Positions 24,586 through 33,553 of a stretch of DNA of 64,000 nucleotides are shown here, piece after piece. The position numbers were made by a program, and so were the translations under genes. Origin of the DNA: UBA7446 sp965656545 (GTDB lineage: Bacteria > Bacteroidota > Bacteroidia > Flavobacteriales > Flavobacteriaceae). The notes under the pieces were generated by a model. It was not told the DNA's origin. It did not search any database and saw only the letters and a list, made by a program, of their open reading frames with translations. The stretch spans positions 124,001 to 188,000 of the forward strand of contig CBFHKZ010000001.1 of the NCBI GenBank assembly GCA_965656545.1. Direction: 5' to 3'. The stretch's first letter is position 1, and every line of letters begins with the position of its first letter.

Positions 24586-25218
24586 ATGTATCACCTTTCT
24601 GAAGCATTGCGTTTTCCTTCACCTCACTTGGCAACGGAAGAGGGGATAGTGGCTGTTGGTGGAGACCTACGGCCAGAACGTGTGTTGTTGGCCTATCAAA
24701 AGGGTATTTTCCCTTGGTTTGAAAAAGATGACTTTTTAATTTGGTGGAGCCCTGACCCAAGAATGGTGCTCTTCCCCGACCAATTGAGAATTTCCAAAAG
24801 CATGCGCACTTTTATGCGTAAAAACACCTATGAAATTACTTTTGACAAGGCTTTTAATGAGGTGGTAAAGGCTTGTGCTCGCGTTAAGCGTTTTGGGCAA
24901 ACAGGTACGTGGATCACACCCGGACTCATGGAAGTTTATGAAACATTACACGAGCAAGGTCACGCACATTCCGTGGAGGTTTGGGACGGTCCCGAACTTG
25001 TAGGTGGGCTCTACGGCATTGATGTTGGACAGGTGTTTTGTGGTGAAAGTATGTTTTCCAAATCCAGTAATTCCAGTAAGTTGGCCTTGATATATCTCGC
25101 ACGAGAACTTAAAAAAAACAACTATAAGCTTATTGATTGTCAGGTACCCACCGCACATTTGGCCAGTATGGGCGCAACGCCTATTTCCCGAAAAGATTTC
25201 CTCAATTACCTAGAGTAG
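24586..25218 (+). CDS. aat: Leucyl/phenylalanyl-tRNA-protein transferase
   Basis: A 210-residue Aat, which adds Leu or Phe to N-terminal Arg/Lys of proteins and marks them for ClpAP via the N-end rule. Motifs are GIVAVGGDLRPERVLLAY, GIFPWF, WWSPDPRMVLFP and CGESMFSKSSNSSKLAL. The start ATG 24586 lies four bases after the DUF3127 stop; the longer frame from 24484 overlaps that gene and is rejected. Its 3' end overlaps the convergent tag gene by 17 bases. Confidence 0.96.
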   Translation: MYHLSEALRFPSPHLATEEGIVAVGGDLRPERVLLAYQKGIFPWFEKDDFLIWWSPDPRMVLFPDQLRISKSMRTFMRKNTYEITFDKAFNEVVKACARVKRFGQTGTWITPGLMEVYETLHEQGHAHSVEVWDGPELVGGLYGIDVGQVFCGESMFSKSSNSSKLALIYLARELKKNNYKLIDCQVPTAHLASMGATPISRKDFLNYLE

Positions 25219-25780
25219 ACACCTCTTTGTGTCTAAAACAATCCACCACATGATCGTTAACCATACCAACGGCTTGCATATGTGCATACATGGTGACCTT
25301 TCCAATATATTTAAATCCCCGCTTCCTTAGGTCATGGCTCATTTGTATTGCAAGCGTAGTGGTTTGCGGCAATTCTTTTGTTTGGGCGTATTGGTTTTGG
25401 ATCGGGATCCCATTTGTATAGGCCCACATAAAATCACTAAAACAACCAACTTCCTTTTGAATTTTAATAAAGGATTGTGCATTTGAAATGGCTGCATTGA
25501 TCTTCCCTCGATTGCGGATGATGCCCTTGTCTTGCATCAGCCCATCTGCGTCATAGGTTGTCATTTGGGCAATGCGATTCACGTCAAAGTCATAAAAGGC
25601 CTTGCGAAAGTTATCGCGCTTCTGTAAGACCGACCACCAAGATAAGCCCGCTTGGAATGTTTCCAGTAGCAGGGCTTCAAACAATTTTACATCATCGTAA
25701 ATGGGAACGCCCCATTCCGTGTCATGATAGGCAATGTAAGTGGGGTTTGCCAAACACCAGTCACAGCGATAAGGTTCCAT
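25202..25780 (-). CDS. tag: DNA-3-methyladenine glycosylase I
   Basis: A 192-residue Tag enzyme that excises 3-methyladenine. The zinc-site elements are the N-terminal CDWCLANPTYIAYHDTEWG and the C-terminal NDHVVDCFRH. The active-site helix ETFQAGLSWWSVLQKRDNF is near residue 40. It is the last gene of the minus-strand cluster beginning with ftsX; only two bases separate it from truB. Confidence 0.96.
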   Translation of the reverse strand: MEPYRCDWCLANPTYIAYHDTEWGVPIYDDVKLFEALLLETFQAGLSWWSVLQKRDNFRKAFYDFDVNRIAQMTTYDADGLMQDKGIIRNRGKINAAISNAQSFIKIQKEVGCFSDFMWAYTNGIPIQNQYAQTKELPQTTTLAIQMSHDLRKRGFKYIGKVTMYAHMQAVGMVNDHVVDCFRHKEVSTLGN

Positions 25781-25782
25781 AG

Positions 25783-26490
25783 TCAGGATTTTGCTTCTAA
25801 ACTATGCAAAAATGCATCAAGTGTCAAGGCAGCTGATAGTGGATAGTTGCCAATGGCAGTTCTTTTTAAGGATGTGAGATGCGCTCCACAGCCAAGTTTT
25901 TGGCCAAAATCGTGGGCTAGTGAACGAATGTAAGTTCCCTTACTACAGCTTACAGAAAAGCTAACATCTGGCATATTGACGTCTGTCAATTCAAAATCGG
26001 TAATCTGCACTTCTCTAGATGGGATTTCAATTGTTTTTCCAGCTCTGGCCAGGGTGTACAAACGCTTTCCGTCTTTTTTTATGGCAGCGTATATGGGTGG
26101 TTTTTGTTGAATATTCCCCAAAAAACCAGCACGCACTTCTTCTAGCATTGCAGCGGAAATGTGGTCTGTGGGTTTAGGATCGCTGACGCTGGTTTCCAAA
26201 TCATAAGATGGTGTTGTAGCGCCCAAACGGAAGCTTCCTGTATAGGTTTTTGGCATTCCCATAAATTGCTCAATTTGTTTGGTCATACGTCCTGTACATA
26301 TCAGCATCAGCCCTGTAGCCAAAGGGTCTAAGGTGCCGGCATGCCCAACCTTGATTTTTTTGATATCAAATTCTTTTCGAATGGCCCACCGCATTTTGTT
26401 GACCACTTGAAATGAAGTCCACGTAAGGGGCTTGTCAATGAGCAAAAGCTGCCCTTCTAAAAATGCTTCTTTTGTGCGTATTATATCCAT
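25783..26490 (-). CDS. truB: tRNA pseudouridine(55) synthase
   Basis: A 235-residue TruB that modifies U55 in the T-loop of tRNA. The start EGQLLLIDKPLTWTSFQVV and the catalytic-aspartate motif VGHAGTLDPLATGLM are clear. The C-terminal PUA extension seen in some TruB proteins is short or absent. It overlaps uppP by ten bases, and tag follows at once. Confidence 0.97.
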   Translation of the reverse strand: MDIIRTKEAFLEGQLLLIDKPLTWTSFQVVNKMRWAIRKEFDIKKIKVGHAGTLDPLATGLMLICTGRMTKQIEQFMGMPKTYTGSFRLGATTPSYDLETSVSDPKPTDHISAAMLEEVRAGFLGNIQQKPPIYAAIKKDGKRLYTLARAGKTIEIPSREVQITDFELTDVNMPDVSFSVSCSKGTYIRSLAHDFGQKLGCGAHLTSLKRTAIGNYPLSAALTLDAFLHSLEAKS

Positions 26491-27275
26491 GCAACTACAG
26501 ATGCGGTTATGCCAACGGCAAGACAGTAAATAGCAAAATAACTAAGCTTGCTGCGCTTAACAAGTGCGATCATCCACGTACAAGCTAAAACCCCTGAGGC
26601 TAAGGCAGCCAAAAACCCCACACTCATGGGCAGTAGGTCGAAAGTAATAGTTGCAGTTGCACCTTGATCTAAAATTGATTTGGCCATGCTGCCCAAAATA
26701 AGCGGGATGACCATTAAAAAGGAAAACCGCGCTGCTTCAGGCCTGCTGACTCCAATGAGTAAGGCAACGGCAATTGTAGCACCGCTTCTCGATATCCCCG
26801 GTAGAATGGCAATCGCTTGCGCAATCCCAATGAGCAAAGCAATCTTGTAGGTGATGGGCTGCTCTTTACTCGATGCCTTGTCGGTAAAAAACAGCAAAGC
26901 CGCTGTTAAACACAGCATGGCGCCCACCAATGCCAAGTTTGTGTCAAAAAGCGCTGTTATTTGGTCTTCAAAGAATAAGCCTATCACCACTGCGGGTATC
27001 ATGGATACCACAACGTAACCAACAAAAGTGCGGGTTTCGGGCTGATTTTTTTTAAATACACCACTAAGGATTGCCGCAATATCTTTTCTAAAAACAATCA
27101 TGGTGGCAATTGCAGTGGCTGCGTGTACTAGAATCGTAAAAAGGAGATTTTCAGCGGGCAGTTGATCGTTGCCGAGGATGGCCGTAAACAGCGCCAAATG
27201 ACCACTTGATGATACAGGTAAAAATTCGGTTAGTCCTTGAATAATTCCCAATAAAATGGCTTCCCAAAACCCCAT
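26481..27275 (-). CDS. uppP: Undecaprenyl-diphosphate phosphatase
   Basis: A 264-residue polytopic membrane enzyme (BacA/UppP) that recycles the undecaprenyl carrier for peptidoglycan synthesis. Both active-site blocks are present: GLTEFLPVSSSGHL near residue 15 and LPGISRSGATIAVALL near 156. It overlaps truB by ten bases and DUF3098 by one base, so it is part of the ftsX-led unit. Confidence 0.97.
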   Translation of the reverse strand: MGFWEAILLGIIQGLTEFLPVSSSGHLALFTAILGNDQLPAENLLFTILVHAATAIATMIVFRKDIAAILSGVFKKNQPETRTFVGYVVVSMIPAVVIGLFFEDQITALFDTNLALVGAMLCLTAALLFFTDKASSKEQPITYKIALLIGIAQAIAILPGISRSGATIAVALLIGVSRPEAARFSFLMVIPLILGSMAKSILDQGATATITFDLLPMSVGFLAALASGVLACTWMIALVKRSKLSYFAIYCLAVGITASVVAWI

Positions 27276-27505
27276 TATTTCTTTTTAGTAGCTAAAATAG
27301 CCACCACCAAAACCGCAAATCCTGCCAATACCAATGTGGGTGCTACACGGATACGCATTGGGCTATACATTTCGGGATTAAATACGTTGGGGTCATCGCT
27401 GCCTCCGCCCGTCATAAGTACAAAACCTAATACGATTAGTGCAATGCCGATACCCATAATGCGGTAGGCGCGTTTGCCAAATAAAAACTCTTTTTCGTTT
27501 TTCAT
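27275..27505 (-). CDS. DUF3098 small membrane protein
   Basis: A 76-residue protein with two hydrophobic segments (about 14-33 and 52-72) separated by a loop with GGGSDDPNVFNPEMYSP. This is the DUF3098 family, which in Bacteroidota typically sits between ftsX and uppP, exactly as here. Its function is unknown, and the neighbours suggest a link to cell division or wall synthesis. The start at ATG 27503-27505 fits the one-base gap to ftsX. Confidence 0.88.
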   Translation of the reverse strand: MKNEKEFLFGKRAYRIMGIGIALIVLGFVLMTGGGSDDPNVFNPEMYSPMRIRVAPTLVLAGFAVLVVAILATKKK

Positions 27506-27506
27506 A

Positions 27507-28376
27507 TCAATACACAATATCATAGGTTAGTTTGAGGTGTCTTTGGGTAGCAAAAAAAGCACTGATGGCACTTATCAGTACCGAGCAAAGCAGAATACCT
27601 GCCGACAACAATGCAATATTCTCAACGGATCCCCACCAATCAACTTGAGGCGCCAAGCGTACCAAAAAACGCAAAAGACCTGCAAAGCCAGCAAGCGCAA
27701 GCACTGCACTAATGGTACCCAAAAGCATATAGCGCCATAAAAAGGGACGTCGAATAAATCCTTTCCGTGCACCTACCAATAGCATGGTTTGAATCACCAG
27801 TCGTTTGCTGTAAATCGATAATTTGATGGAGTGGTTGATAAGCAATAGTGCGATGGCCACAAAGACAGCACTACAAACGAATAGCCAAAACCCAAAGCGT
27901 TCAATATTCTGGTTGAGTAAAACAATAAGCGGTCTGTCGTATAGCACTTCAGAAATAAAGGGCTTTTGCTCCATGACGTCGCTTAGGCTATCCAGTACTT
28001 CGGTAGTGACAAATTCGGCCTTGAGTCCAATGTCTAGTGCATCTTGTAAGGGATTATAGCCTAAAAAATCCATAAAATCTTCACCAATGGCGGCGCTGTG
28101 CTCTGCGGCAGCAGTTTCTTTGGATACAAAGCGAACCGACTTGGTAAAGGGCGCTAATCGCATGGTGGTTGTCAGTTGTTCTCGTTCCATTTCTTTGGTT
28201 TCGTCATCCAAAAAAACGGTCATGGCAACCTGTTCTTTAAAGTAATTGGCAATGGACTGACTGTTGAGCAGGACAAAGCCCAAAACACTCAACACAAAAA
28301 GCACCAAAGCAGTACTGCTTACTACAGAAAGATAAGAGGTTAAAAGACGGCGTTTGTATATACGAGTTGCAGACAT
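27507..28376 (-). CDS. ftsX: Cell division protein FtsX (permease-like)
   Basis: A 289-residue FtsX-like protein. It has an N-terminal membrane segment (LVLFVLSVLGFVLL), an extracytoplasmic domain with AMTVFLDDE, and three C-terminal membrane segments. FtsX with FtsE forms an ABC-type complex at the divisome that activates cell-wall hydrolases. No ftsE is adjacent in this window. The start at ATG 28374-28376 (MSATRIYKRRLLTSYL) matches family N-termini. It heads the minus-strand unit and is divergent from leuS. Confidence 0.92.
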   Translation of the reverse strand: MSATRIYKRRLLTSYLSVVSSTALVLFVLSVLGFVLLNSQSIANYFKEQVAMTVFLDDETKEMEREQLTTTMRLAPFTKSVRFVSKETAAAEHSAAIGEDFMDFLGYNPLQDALDIGLKAEFVTTEVLDSLSDVMEQKPFISEVLYDRPLIVLLNQNIERFGFWLFVCSAVFVAIALLLINHSIKLSIYSKRLVIQTMLLVGARKGFIRRPFLWRYMLLGTISAVLALAGFAGLLRFLVRLAPQVDWWGSVENIALLSAGILLCSVLISAISAFFATQRHLKLTYDIVY

Positions 28377-28454
28377 AGTTGTTCTATGCCATAAAAATAG
28401 AAAATATGACGGAACAAATCTCACTCTTATCAATAAAGCTCGTGTTTAAAATGT

Positions 28455-28462
28455 TATTTTTG
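28455..28462 (+). promoter_or_regulatory. -7 box for leuS
   Basis: TATTTTTG matches TAnnTTTG and lies 16 bases before the leuS start. The -33 region is weak. Confidence 0.45.
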
Positions 28463-28478
28463 TTGCTTAATTGCACAC

Positions 28479-31292
28479 ATGGGGTATCCTTTTCAAGAGA
28501 TAGAAAAAAAATGGCAGGCGATTTGGGCAACAAAAGAAACCTATAAAGTTGCACAACCATCCGACAAGCCAAAGTACTATGTGCTTGATATGTTTCCCTA
28601 TCCATCTGGTGCTGGTCTTCACGTTGGGCATCCCTTGGGTTATATTGCAAGTGACATAGTTGCGCGCTACAAACGCCATAGCGGTTTTAATGTTTTGCAC
28701 CCGCAAGGCTATGACTCTTTTGGGCTACCTGCTGAACAATACGCCATCCAAACGGGTCAACACCCAGCCATTACTACCGAAACCAACATCAAACGCTATC
28801 GCGAACAGCTCGATCGCATGGGCTTTTCTTTTGATTGGTCACGGGAGGTGCGCACCTCAGACCCGTCTTATTACCGCTGGACACAGTGGATTTTTTCATT
28901 GCTCTTTGATGCGTGGTACGACAAAAACCAAAACAAAGCACGTGATATAGGTGCACTGGTTGCACATCTTGAAAAGCATGGAACGCAAGATTTAGCTGCT
29001 GTCTGTGATGAGGAAACGCCATCGCTAACTGCAACTGCATGGCAGCAAATGGACGCAACTGCACAGGAGCAATTTCTGTTGTATTATCGCCTAACCTATT
29101 TGGCAGAAACAGAAGTGAATTGGTGCCCCGCTTTGGGAACCGTACTTGCCAATGACGAGGTGGTTCAAGGGGTTTCTGAACGAGGCGGACACCCGGTGGA
29201 GCGTAAAAAAATGAAGCAGTGGAGCATGCGTATTTCTGCCTATGCCGACCGACTGCTCAAAGGACTGAACGATATTGATTGGCCCGAGCCACTCAAAGAA
29301 ATGCAACGGAACTGGATTGGCAAATCCGTGGGTGCAAGTGTTCGTTTTCCAATAGAAAACAGCGATCGCCAAATAGAAGTATTTACCACTAGAGCTGATA
29401 CCCTTTTTGGTGTTACTTTTTTGACGTTGGCTCCAGAACACGAATGGGTAGCTGAAATTACTACGGATGCACAACGCGAAGCGGTTACTGCCTATGTTAC
29501 GCAAACAGCACAGCGCAGCGAACGCGAGCGCATGAGCGATGTTTCACGTATAAGTGGCGTGTTTACGGGTGCCTATGCCATTCATCCTGTTACCAATGAA
29601 AAGGTTCCCATTTGGATAGGGGACTATGTTTTGGCAGGATATGGAACCGGGGCGGTTATGGCCGTGCCTTGTGGAGACCAACGCGACTTTGATTTTGCCA
29701 AGCACTTCGAGCTACCGATTAAAAATATTTTCAAAGACGTTGATATTACTGAAGCGGCTTTTTCAGATAAGGAAAAGACTGTGATTGCGAACTCAGATTT
29801 TCTCAATGGACTTTCATATGTTGATGCCACCCAAAAAATTATTGAACATTTAGGCGCAATAGGCATGGGCGAAGGTGCTACTACCTATCGCTTGCGCGAT
29901 GCGGTTTTTAGCCGTCAGCGCTATTGGGGCGAACCCATTCCCGTATATTTTGTCGAGGGGCTTCCAAGGCTTATTCCAGACGATTGTTTGCCCTTGGAAT
30001 TGCCAGAGGTTTCAAAATATTTGCCCACCTCAGATGGCGCACCGCCACTAGGCAATGCAACACATTGGGCATGGGACACCAAACAAAACAAGGTTGTTTC
30101 TAACGACTTAATAGACAACAAGCATGTGTTTCCATTGGAAAAGAATACCATGCCGGGTTGGGCGGGTAGCTCGTGGTATTTTAATCGTTATATGGATGCG
30201 CAAAATATCGAGGCTTTTGCCAGTAAAGAGGCATTGAACTATTGGAAAGAAGTTGACCTTTATTTGGGAGGTAGTGAACACGCCACCGGTCACTTGCTAT
30301 ACTCCAGATTTTGGCAATACTTCATGTATGACTTAGGTCTCGTCCCCGTAAAAAACTACGCCAAAAAACTCATCAATCAAGGTATGATATTGGGCGAAAG
30401 TGCTTTTGTTTATAGACTTGCCGATACCCAAACCTATCTTTCTAAAGGACTTTGCAGTGGCAAAGAAGTCATTCCCGTTCATGTGGATGTTTCTTTGGTG
30501 TCTCCCCAGAACGAATTGGATATTGAGGGTGTAAAAAAATGGCAACCCCATTTTGCTGATGCTAGCTTTGAATTAGAAGATGGCAAATACATTGTTGGGC
30601 GCGAGGTAGAAAAAATGTCGAAGTCGAAGTATAATGTTGTCAACCCAGATGCCATTTGCGATCAATACGGGGCAGATACCTTACGTATGTATGAGATGTT
30701 TTTAGGCCCTATTGAACAGGCCAAACCATGGAATACAGCGGGTATTTCGGGGGTCAGTAATTTTCTAAATAAGTTCTGGCGATTATTTCACCAATCGGAT
30801 GTCTTTGGTGTGCGTGATGAGAAGCCTTCAAAAGCATCGCTAAAAACATTGCACAAAACCATTGAAAAAGTGACTCAAGACATTGAGCAGTTTTCGCTGA
30901 ATACTTCGGTTAGCGCCTTTATGATTGCAACTAACGAGCTTACAACACAAAAGTGCAACAACAGAGAGGTTTTGGAACCCTTAACCGTATTATTGGCTCC
31001 TTTTGCACCTCATATTTGCGAAGAATTATGGGCGATGTTGGGTCATGAGACTTCTATTGCTATTGCGCCTTATCCTATAGCTAATCCGCAATATTTACAA
31101 GAGGACACCAAGGAGTATCCCATAAGTTTTAATGGTAAGATGCGATTTACGTTGGTCTTGCCTACTTCGTTGAACAAGGACGAAATAGAGGCAGCCGTAT
31201 TAAACGAAGAACGTACTCAGTCATATTTGGGTGGGAAGACCCCCAAAAAGGTTATTGTTGTTCCTAACAAGATTGTGAATATCGTAATGTAA
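28479..31292 (+). CDS. leuS: Leucyl-tRNA synthetase
   Basis: A 937-residue class I synthetase charging tRNA-Leu. The HIGH motif appears as HVGHPLGY near residue 49 and KMSKS as KMSKSKYN near 712. The editing domain (about 240-430) contains TTRADTLFGVTF and GYGTGAVMAVPCGD. It is longer than the ~860-residue E. coli enzyme; an insertion between about 150 and 230 (DIGALVAHLEKHGTQDLAAV) accounts for part of this and is common in Bacteroidota LeuRS. It is divergent from ftsX. Confidence 0.98.
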   Translation: MGYPFQEIEKKWQAIWATKETYKVAQPSDKPKYYVLDMFPYPSGAGLHVGHPLGYIASDIVARYKRHSGFNVLHPQGYDSFGLPAEQYAIQTGQHPAITTETNIKRYREQLDRMGFSFDWSREVRTSDPSYYRWTQWIFSLLFDAWYDKNQNKARDIGALVAHLEKHGTQDLAAVCDEETPSLTATAWQQMDATAQEQFLLYYRLTYLAETEVNWCPALGTVLANDEVVQGVSERGGHPVERKKMKQWSMRISAYADRLLKGLNDIDWPEPLKEMQRNWIGKSVGASVRFPIENSDRQIEVFTTRADTLFGVTFLTLAPEHEWVAEITTDAQREAVTAYVTQTAQRSERERMSDVSRISGVFTGAYAIHPVTNEKVPIWIGDYVLAGYGTGAVMAVPCGDQRDFDFAKHFELPIKNIFKDVDITEAAFSDKEKTVIANSDFLNGLSYVDATQKIIEHLGAIGMGEGATTYRLRDAVFSRQRYWGEPIPVYFVEGLPRLIPDDCLPLELPEVSKYLPTSDGAPPLGNATHWAWDTKQNKVVSNDLIDNKHVFPLEKNTMPGWAGSSWYFNRYMDAQNIEAFASKEALNYWKEVDLYLGGSEHATGHLLYSRFWQYFMYDLGLVPVKNYAKKLINQGMILGESAFVYRLADTQTYLSKGLCSGKEVIPVHVDVSLVSPQNELDIEGVKKWQPHFADASFELEDGKYIVGREVEKMSKSKYNVVNPDAICDQYGADTLRMYEMFLGPIEQAKPWNTAGISGVSNFLNKFWRLFHQSDVFGVRDEKPSKASLKTLHKTIEKVTQDIEQFSLNTSVSAFMIATNELTTQKCNNREVLEPLTVLLAPFAPHICEELWAMLGHETSIAIAPYPIANPQYLQEDTKEYPISFNGKMRFTLVLPTSLNKDEIEAAVLNEERTQSYLGGKTPKKVIVVPNKIVNIVM

Positions 31293-31342
31293 CGATTGTC
31301 ATTAGTAATGATACATACGAGAAAGTAAAAAAGTTTAAAAAC

Positions 31343-31645
31343 ATGATACTTGAAGTCGCTATTTTAGAAGTAAAAAAAGAATTGCAAAAGGAATTTGAAA
31401 AAGACTTTGCCTACGCCAGTAAGTATATCAGTTCTATAAATGGATATAAGGGGCACACGTTAAGAAAATGTTTGGAGCGAGAAAATAGATATATGCTATC
31501 AGTCAATTGGGAAAATTTAGAAAGCCATGAAATTGGATTTCGAAAATCTGAAGCATATCAAAAATGGAAAGCCTTATTGCACAAGTATTACAATCCATTT
31601 CCAACAGTAGAACATTACAAAACAGTTTTCGAGAATAATATTTAA
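31343..31645 (+). CDS. Antibiotic biosynthesis monooxygenase (ABM) domain protein
   Basis: A 100-residue single-domain protein of the dimeric alpha/beta barrel ABM class: MILEVAILEVKKELQKEFEKDF, then GYKGHTLRKCLERENRYML and WENLESHEIGFRKSEAYQKW. Members are small cofactor-free oxygenases or haem-degrading proteins, and the substrate is unknown. It lies 50 bases after leuS and 11 bases before the SemiSWEET gene. Confidence 0.82.
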   Translation: MILEVAILEVKKELQKEFEKDFAYASKYISSINGYKGHTLRKCLERENRYMLSVNWENLESHEIGFRKSEAYQKWKALLHKYYNPFPTVEHYKTVFENNI

Positions 31646-31656
31646 GGACTATTAAA

Positions 31657-31914
31657 ATGCTTAACCCAGAATATATTGGATTTTTGGCGGCTGCCTTGAC
31701 AACATCAGCCTTTTTGCCACAGGCGTTTAAAATTTGGAAATCCAAAAAGGCTGACGGTTTGTCACTTACCATGTATTTGGTGATGGGTATTGGCACCCTA
31801 AGTTGGCTTGTCTATGGTTTATTTATCGAAAGTCCTTCTATAATTGTTGCCAACAGCATATCTGTTTCCATCATTGGATTTATTATTACCTTTATAGTTC
31901 GTTCAAAAGAGTAG
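31657..31914 (+). CDS. SemiSWEET-type sugar transporter subunit
   Basis: An 85-residue protein with three transmembrane segments and the PQ-loop motif AFLPQAFKIWKSK. SemiSWEETs dimerise to form small sugar uniporters in the inner membrane. Length and the GIGTLSWLVYGLFIESP segment are typical. It sits between an ABM gene and a YugP-like metallopeptidase on the same strand. Confidence 0.92.
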   Translation: MLNPEYIGFLAAALTTSAFLPQAFKIWKSKKADGLSLTMYLVMGIGTLSWLVYGLFIESPSIIVANSISVSIIGFIITFIVRSKE

Positions 31915-31950
31915 AATGGTATTGTTTTTGTCACTTAACTATTAAAAATT

Positions 31951-32646
31951 ATGATGGTAGAATATTATTTAATCATTGCCTTGTTTGCTGGCGCAAGCAT
32001 GTGGGTTCAATACAAATTAAAGTCAACATTTAAGAAGTACAGTAAAGTACAGTTAAGCAATCAAATGTCGGGTAGAGAAATAGCCGAAAAAATGCTTTCC
32101 GACCATGGTATTCGCAACGTCAAAGTAACGGCTGTCCGAGGCAAACTAACCGATCATTACAATCCAAAGACAAAAACGGTAAATCTCAGTGAGAGTGTTT
32201 TCCATCAAAGAAATGCTGCTGCTGCTGCAGTGGCTGCCCACGAATGTGGTCATGCCGTTCAGCACGCCCAAAGCTATGAGTGGTTGCAGTTTCGTTCGCT
32301 TTTGGTTCCTGTGGTAAGCGTGGCTTCACGTATATCCATGTATATTATATTTGGCGGGTTTGTGTTGGGTCTTGGTTCGGCAATGGGTTATAACCTAGCT
32401 GTTGCAGGTGTGGTGCTTTTTGGATTAGGCACTTTGTTTAGTTTCATCACATTGCCTGTTGAGTATGACGCAAGTAATCGTGCACTGGCCTGGTTGCAAC
32501 GCAAAAACATGGTCAACCAACGAGAATTTGCCATGTCAAAGGATGCGCTAAAGTGGGCAGCAAGAACTTACGTTGTCGCTGCAATAGGTTCACTAGCAAC
32601 ACTTGTTTATTTTGCACTTAGCGTGGCAACAGGGTCTAGGCGCTAA
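31951..32646 (+). CDS. Membrane zinc metallopeptidase, YugP family
   Basis: A 231-residue membrane protein with an N-terminal anchor and further hydrophobic segments at about 115-135 and 145-170. The zinc site is AAHECGHAVQHA near residue 97, the HExxH motif in its HECGH form. YugP-like proteins (Zn_peptidase_2) have poorly known substrates. Its stop overlaps that of the convergent Lrp-family gene by four bases. Confidence 0.92.
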   Translation: MMVEYYLIIALFAGASMWVQYKLKSTFKKYSKVQLSNQMSGREIAEKMLSDHGIRNVKVTAVRGKLTDHYNPKTKTVNLSESVFHQRNAAAAAVAAHECGHAVQHAQSYEWLQFRSLLVPVVSVASRISMYIIFGGFVLGLGSAMGYNLAVAGVVLFGLGTLFSFITLPVEYDASNRALAWLQRKNMVNQREFAMSKDALKWAARTYVVAAIGSLATLVYFALSVATGSRR

Positions 32647-33113
32647 ATACTGATTTGACGATCGATTTGTTGATGTAAAGAGATAAAGGTTTCGGTTCTT
32701 GAAACGCCCTCAATAGATTGAATTTTGTGATTGAGTAATTGCATTAAGTGTTCGTTGTTTTTACACATGATTTTAATCAAAATACTCCAGTTGCCCGTGG
32801 TATAGTGGCACTCCACAACTTCTGTAATTTTCTTTAATTGTGCGACAGCCTCTGGGTTTCGCATGGCTTTGTCCAAGTATACCCCAATATAAGCGGTTGT
32901 GGAATAGCCAAGGGATGCAGGGTTTAGTTTCAAATAGCTACCCGTGATCAGCTTGGCATCTTCAAGTTTTTTAAGCCGTTGATGTACGGCTGAACCAGAA
33001 AGGTCGAGTTGCCGCGCTATTTCTTGCACGGGTGTTCTTGCGTTTTCCATCAACACACGCAGTATGGCTTTGTCTATACCGTCTAACGAAACTTGTTTGT
33101 CTTCTTTTTTCAA
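32643..33113 (-). CDS. Lrp/AsnC family transcriptional regulator
   Basis: A 156-residue regulator with an N-terminal winged helix-turn-helix (ARTPVQEIARQLDLSGSAVHQR, helices at about 25-50) and a C-terminal RAM ligand-binding domain (GYSTTAYIGVYLDK). Such proteins sense amino acids and usually control amino-acid metabolism or transport. Which genes it controls is not evident from the neighbours. It is divergent from the DUF423 gene. Confidence 0.95.
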   Translation of the reverse strand: MKKEDKQVSLDGIDKAILRVLMENARTPVQEIARQLDLSGSAVHQRLKKLEDAKLITGSYLKLNPASLGYSTTAYIGVYLDKAMRNPEAVAQLKKITEVVECHYTTGNWSILIKIMCKNNEHLMQLLNHKIQSIEGVSRTETFISLHQQIDRQISI

Positions 33114-33165
33114 TACCTTTATATTGAGACTATAAAACTAGTGAACTATTTTGAAGAAAATAAAG

Positions 33166-33552
33166 ATGAAGAATAAACAGTTACAAATATGGGGAGTGCT
33201 TTTTTGTGGAACCGCCGTTATCTTAGGTGCTTTTGGCGCACATTTATTGTCAGATATGTTGTCTGCAGACGCCCTTCAATCTTTTGAGGTGGGTGTGCGT
33301 TATCAGTTTTTTCATGGAATGGCATTGCTGTTCTTGAGTCTAACACCTAAACCGCAAAAGTTTATCAATAGAACCGGGCTGCTGTTTACAATTGGAACCC
33401 TGTTATTTTCTATTTCTATTTATCTCTTGTCTTTATCAACCATGTATGGCGATACAGGTCTGCCAGCTATTCTGGGTCCAGTAACCCCCATTGGTGGGTT
33501 AATGCTTATTCTAGGATGGTTGAATTTGCTTGTTGGGTATCTACGCGCCTAA
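33166..33552 (+). CDS. DUF423 family membrane protein
   Basis: A 128-residue protein with four hydrophobic segments and the DUF423 pattern: GTAVILGAFGAHLL at the start, FEVGVRYQFFHGMALLFL, and PVTPIGGLMLILGWLNLL at the end. The family (YgdD type) is widespread and its function is unknown. The start ATG 33166 is preferred over TTG 33151, which would put five charged residues in front. It ends two bases before the convergent hemD gene. Confidence 0.93.
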   Translation: MKNKQLQIWGVLFCGTAVILGAFGAHLLSDMLSADALQSFEVGVRYQFFHGMALLFLSLTPKPQKFINRTGLLFTIGTLLFSISIYLLSLSTMYGDTGLPAILGPVTPIGGLMLILGWLNLLVGYLRA

Positions 33553-33553
33553 A